DNA of 18,217 nucleotides, taken from Clostridium sp. CAG:571. Its GTDB lineage: Bacteria; Bacillota; Clostridia; TANB77; CAG-508. Both the position numbers and the translations under genes were made by a program. Positions 15,070 to 18,217 of this stretch are shown piece by piece (within the stretch, counting starts at the first letter, position 1; every line of letters begins with the position of its first letter). Location of the stretch: positions 1 to 18,217 of the forward strand of contig HF999511.1 in assembly GCA_000434015.1 (NCBI GenBank), in the 5' to 3' direction. The notes beneath the pieces are model-generated. The model had not been told where the DNA came from. It searched no databases and was given only the letters and a program-made list of their open reading frames with translations.

Positions 15070-15978
15070 ATGGGTGTATTATCAAATCTTTTTGGTTATG
15101 TATTAAATGCTCTTTACGATATTTTTAATAATTATGGAATAGCTATAATATTATTTTCAATTATTTTAAGAGTAATATTAATACCAATAACGATTAGTCA
15201 ACAAAGTTCAATGAAAAAGACTTCTAAAATACAAAAACAAACACAAGAATTGCAGAAAAAATATAAAAATAATCAAGAAAAAATGAATCAAGAATTAATG
15301 GAATTGTATAAAAAAGAAAAAATAAATCCGTTTAGCGGATGCTTTAGTGCAATAATACAAATTGTTATAATATTATCGGTATTTTGGTTAGTAAGTCAAC
15401 CTTTAACATATATGAAACATGTTCAAGATATGGATATATACAAAGAATATTTAGACAAAGTAGAAGAAGGAAATAATAAATCATATAAAGAAATAGCTAT
15501 ATTAAATATGGTTGAATCAGATTATCAAGATATTGTGAAACAATTAGAAAATGGTGAAGAAAATAAAGAAAAATTAGAAAACAGAAAAAATGAATTAAAT
15601 AAATTGAGATTAAATATGAACTTTTTAGGATTAGATTTAAGTAAAGTTCCAACACAAAGTTTAAATGACTATAAAGTTTATATAATACCAATTTTGTATG
15701 TTATATCATCTTTTGTTTCTATAAAGATGACAACCAATATGCAAAATAATAAAGAAGACAAAAAAGAGACTAGTGGTGAAAATGCAAGCGAAATTGAAGC
15801 AATGCAAAGTATGAATAAGAGTATGACATATATGATGCCTATAATGTCTGTATCAATAGCTGTAATTGCACCGTTAGGATTAGCTTTATATTGGTTAGTA
15901 AGTAATGTTTTAATGATAGTAGAAAGATTAATTATTCAAAAAATTATGAATTCTAAGGAGGAAAATGAAAATGCCTAA
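15070..15978 (+). CDS. yidC: Membrane protein insertase YidC/SpoIIIJ
   Basis: The 302-residue product inserts and folds membrane proteins, alone or with SecYEG. It is of the short Gram-positive type without the large periplasmic domain. Membrane segments are seen at about 20-40, 92-112, 203-220 and 253-287. The conserved arginine of the hydrophilic groove is in IILRVILIP (near residue 34), and a charged helical hairpin (about 42-85) follows. I see no lipoprotein signal or lipobox cysteine at the N-terminus, unlike Bacillus SpoIIIJ. A charged insert lies at about 120-185, and the tail is acidic. AAGGAG precedes the ATG. The 3' end overlaps jag slightly. Confidence 0.95.
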   Translation: MGVLSNLFGYVLNALYDIFNNYGIAIILFSIILRVILIPITISQQSSMKKTSKIQKQTQELQKKYKNNQEKMNQELMELYKKEKINPFSGCFSAIIQIVIILSVFWLVSQPLTYMKHVQDMDIYKEYLDKVEEGNNKSYKEIAILNMVESDYQDIVKQLENGEENKEKLENRKNELNKLRLNMNFLGLDLSKVPTQSLNDYKVYIIPILYVISSFVSIKMTTNMQNNKEDKKETSGENASEIEAMQSMNKSMTYMMPIMSVSIAVIAPLGLALYWLVSNVLMIVERLIIQKIMNSKEENENA

Positions 15979-16654
15979 AACTATTATTTCCGAAGGGAAA
16001 ACAACAAATGAAGCAATTGAAAATGGCTTGAAGGAATTAAATGTTACTAAAAATGATGTGGAAATAAAAATATTAGAAAATACAGAAAAAAGAAGCTTTT
16101 TTAGTATTTTAGCACCAAGAGTTGTTAAAGTAGAAATGACAGTAAAAGAAAAAAACATATCTAATAAAGATAAAGAAAATAAAGAAAAAATAATATACAA
16201 TATTGAAGAAAGAAGAAAAAAAATAGAAATTTTTTTGGAAGAATTCATAAAAAAATTAAAAAACAAGGAGATTAATTATAGTATAGATATAATTAATAAC
16301 AAATTGAAAGTTGAATTTTACGGAGAATATGCTACTAAATTAATTGGGTATAGAGGTGAAACACTGAATTCATTACAGATAATCTTATCTAGTATAGCTA
16401 ACAATGGATTTGAGGATAGAGTAAAAGTGATTTTGGACATAGGCGGTTATAGAGAAAAAAGAGAAAAGACATTAGAAGAGTTAGCGGTTAAAATTTCAAA
16501 AACAGTAATGAAAACAGGAAAAAGTATTACATTAGAACCAATGACAGCATATGAAAGGAAAATAATACATAGTAAATTGCAAGAAAATGAAAAAATTGAT
16601 ACACATAGCATAGGTGAAGAACCAAATAGAAGAATTGTAATTTCAAAAAAATAA
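15971..16654 (+). CDS. jag: RNA-binding protein Jag/KhpB
   Basis: About 227 residues from the ATG at 15971, which gives the usual MPKTIISEGKT start 9 nt from AAGGAGG; an in-frame ATG 6 bp earlier is too close to that site. The N-terminal Jag_N domain covers the first 55 residues (KRSFFSILAPRVVKVEM). A charged linker is followed by a KH domain with the loop IGYRGETLNS and an R3H domain with ERKIIHSKL. KhpB binds RNA, usually with KhpA, and affects cell elongation and division in Gram-positives. It overlaps the yidC stop by 8 bp, so the two are coupled. Confidence 0.93.
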   Translation: MPKTIISEGKTTNEAIENGLKELNVTKNDVEIKILENTEKRSFFSILAPRVVKVEMTVKEKNISNKDKENKEKIIYNIEERRKKIEIFLEEFIKKLKNKEINYSIDIINNKLKVEFYGEYATKLIGYRGETLNSLQIILSSIANNGFEDRVKVILDIGGYREKREKTLEELAVKISKTVMKTGKSITLEPMTAYERKIIHSKLQENEKIDTHSIGEEPNRRIVISKK

Positions 16655-16670
16655 TTTAATAAAAAATCGG

Positions 16671-16736
16671 AAGTCAAAGTTCGGATTTTAGTTTATAAAA
16701 TAATATTAAACTGATTTCTAACTTTGACTTTTTTAA
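16671..16736 (+). terminator. Long hairpin with T tract between jag and mnmE
   Basis: AAGTCAAAGTT (16671-16681) pairs with AACTTTGACTT (16720-16730), an 11-bp stem, and is followed by TTTTTT. The loop of about 38 nt contains a second stem, AGTTTA with TAAACT (16690-16695, 16707-16712). The T run ends only a few bases before the mnmE ribosome binding site, so this may be a leaky terminator or attenuator controlling mnmE. Confidence 0.7.
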
Positions 16737-16751
16737 TTAGGAGGTAAAAAT

Positions 16752-18125
16752 ATGGAAACTATTGCTGCAATATCTACTGCAATGGGAAGTGGTGGAATTG
16801 GAATTATAAGAATGACAGGAAAGGATTGTTTTAAAGTTTTGAAAAAAATTTTTAAACCTAAAAATAAAGAATTAAAAGATATTAAAGGATATACTATGAA
16901 GTATGGGTATATTATTGATCCAGATAATAATGAAATAATAGATGAAGTTTTGGTATCTTTTTTTTGCGAACCAAAAAGTTATACTATGGAAAATATGTGT
17001 GAAATTAATTCTCATGGAGGAATAATTATTCAGAAATTAATATTAGAAGTTTGTTTGAAAAATGGGGCAATTCTAGCGGAACCAGGAGAATTTACTAAAA
17101 GAGCTTTTTTAAATGGAAGAATTGATTTATCACAAGCTGAATCAGTAATAGAATTGATTAATTCGAAAACAGATAAGGAAGCAAAGGCTTCAATAGAACA
17201 ACTAGAAGGTAGAATATCAAAAAATATAAATATAATAAGAAAAGATTTATTGAATATATTGTCGGATATAGAAGCTACAATTGATTATCCAGAATATGAT
17301 ATTGAGGAAGTTACAAACAATAGAGCAATGCAAGAATTGAAGAATGTTTTAGAAAAATTAAATAAACTAGAAGAATCTTTCAAAACAGGAAAAATATTAA
17401 AAGAAGGAATAAAGACAATAATAATAGGAAAACCAAATGCTGGAAAATCTTCTTTGCTAAATTTAATTCTTAATGCAGATAGAGCAATCGTAAGTGATAT
17501 TGCGGGGACAACTAGGGATACAATTGAAGAATATATAAATATTAAGGGAATTCCTTTGAAATTAATTGATACAGCAGGAATAAGAGAAACAAACGATATA
17601 ATAGAAGAAATAGGAGTAAATAAATCTATTAATTTAATTAATGAAGCAGATTTAATAATTTCTATTTTTGATAACTCCAAAGAATTAGACGAGGAAGATT
17701 ATAAAATATTAAAAATGATTGAAAATAAAAATGCAATTATTGTTTTAAATAAAATTGATTTAGGAGATGTTCAATTACAAAAACAAGATGAAATAAAAAG
17801 ATTAAATACACCAATAGTGAAAATGTCTGCTAAACTCGGAGATGGAATAGAAAAATTATATAATTGTATAATTAATTTATTTGATATGGAAGATATACAA
17901 GTAGATAATTCTATAATGATAACGAATATTAGACATAAGGAACAAATTTGTAAAGCAGAAGAAAACATAAAAAATGCAATAGATACTATTTATAATAACA
18001 TGCCAATAGATATTATTGCTATATATATAAAAGAAGCTCTTACGGATCTTGGAAGTATAACTGGAGAAAATGTTTCAGAAGATATAATTAAAGAAATTTT
18101 TTCGAAATTTTGTTTAGGAAAATAG
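16752..18125 (+). CDS. mnmE: tRNA modification GTPase MnmE (TrmE)
   Basis: The 457-residue product works with MnmG to make the 5-carboxymethylaminomethyl modification of wobble uridine in some tRNAs. The N-terminal tetrahydrofolate-binding domain starts METIAAISTAMGSGGIGIIR, shortened by a few residues compared with many homologues. The G domain has G1 GKPNAGKS (226-233), GTTRDT (252-257), DTAG (273-276) and NKID (333-336). The C-terminal CLGK (454-457) supplies the cysteine of the family's CxGK ending. The ATG follows AGGAGG at good spacing. MnmG would normally follow, but the window ends 92 bp after the stop without a gene start being visible. The stop is TAG, which shows that TAG is used for termination in this genome. 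Confidence 0.97.
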   Translation: METIAAISTAMGSGGIGIIRMTGKDCFKVLKKIFKPKNKELKDIKGYTMKYGYIIDPDNNEIIDEVLVSFFCEPKSYTMENMCEINSHGGIIIQKLILEVCLKNGAILAEPGEFTKRAFLNGRIDLSQAESVIELINSKTDKEAKASIEQLEGRISKNINIIRKDLLNILSDIEATIDYPEYDIEEVTNNRAMQELKNVLEKLNKLEESFKTGKILKEGIKTIIIGKPNAGKSSLLNLILNADRAIVSDIAGTTRDTIEEYINIKGIPLKLIDTAGIRETNDIIEEIGVNKSINLINEADLIISIFDNSKELDEEDYKILKMIENKNAIIVLNKIDLGDVQLQKQDEIKRLNTPIVKMSAKLGDGIEKLYNCIINLFDMEDIQVDNSIMITNIRHKEQICKAEENIKNAIDTIYNNMPIDIIAIYIKEALTDLGSITGENVSEDIIKEIFSKFCLGK

Positions 18126-18217
18126 TATTTTTTTTAAAATAAAAATATATCAAAAAATAATTTTATAAATAATTAATCGACAATAATAAATAAAAATAAA
18201 TTTATTATACATAATAT

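Noticed and set aside
18126..18217. Terminator or start of mnmG after mnmE
   Set aside because: The 92 bases are AT-rich without a convincing stem-loop or a start codon with a ribosome binding site, so nothing is called.

Overview
The window is the chromosomal replication-origin region of a very AT-rich, low-GC Gram-positive bacterium, most likely a member of the Clostridia. The order mnmE - jag - yidC - yidD - rnpA - rpmH | dnaA - dnaN - recF - remB - gyrB ... gyrA is the classic Firmicutes oriC neighbourhood. The protein sequences are rich in Ile, Lys and Asn, Shine-Dalgarno sites are strong, and YidC and Jag are of the Gram-positive type. No species can be named from the sequence alone.

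Layout from left to right. Bases 1-446 are AT-rich non-coding DNA with a 40-bp direct repeat and the gyrA terminator. gyrA (minus strand) has its own promoter. Bases 3075-7420 hold a minus-strand cluster not normally found between gyrA and gyrB: a coiled-coil protein of unknown function, a CpaE/TadZ-like ATPase, and a VirB4-type conjugation ATPase. The VirB4 reading frame is split by one in-frame TAG. Neither half has an ATG/GTG/TTG at the proper distance from its ribosome binding site. Bases about 7485-7912 hold no protein gene, but they carry a plus-strand promoter-like sequence, a G-over-C skew opposite to the flanks, possible hairpins and a pseudoknot, and a hairpin terminator: a candidate unannotated structured RNA. 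Then come gyrB, remB, recF, dnaN and dnaA (all minus). The S4-domain gene usually found between dnaN and recF is missing.

The origin is bipartite. One DnaA-box cluster lies between dnaA and dnaN and includes a DnaA-trio-like run next to an AT-rich stretch. A second cluster lies upstream of dnaA. To the right, on the plus strand, are rpmH (strong promoter, followed by a hairpin), rnpA, yidD, yidC, jag and mnmE. Bases 18126-18217 are AT-rich and show no gene or clear terminator.

How the genes work together: DnaA opens the origin, DnaN is the sliding clamp, RecF acts in repair at stalled forks, and GyrA/GyrB form gyrase. The right-hand genes make ribosomal protein L34, the RNase P protein, the membrane-protein insertion machinery (YidD, YidC), an RNA-binding regulator (Jag/KhpB) and a tRNA-modification GTPase. 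The VirB4/CpaE-like cluster and the adjacent candidate RNA are the parts least explained by known origin-region biology.
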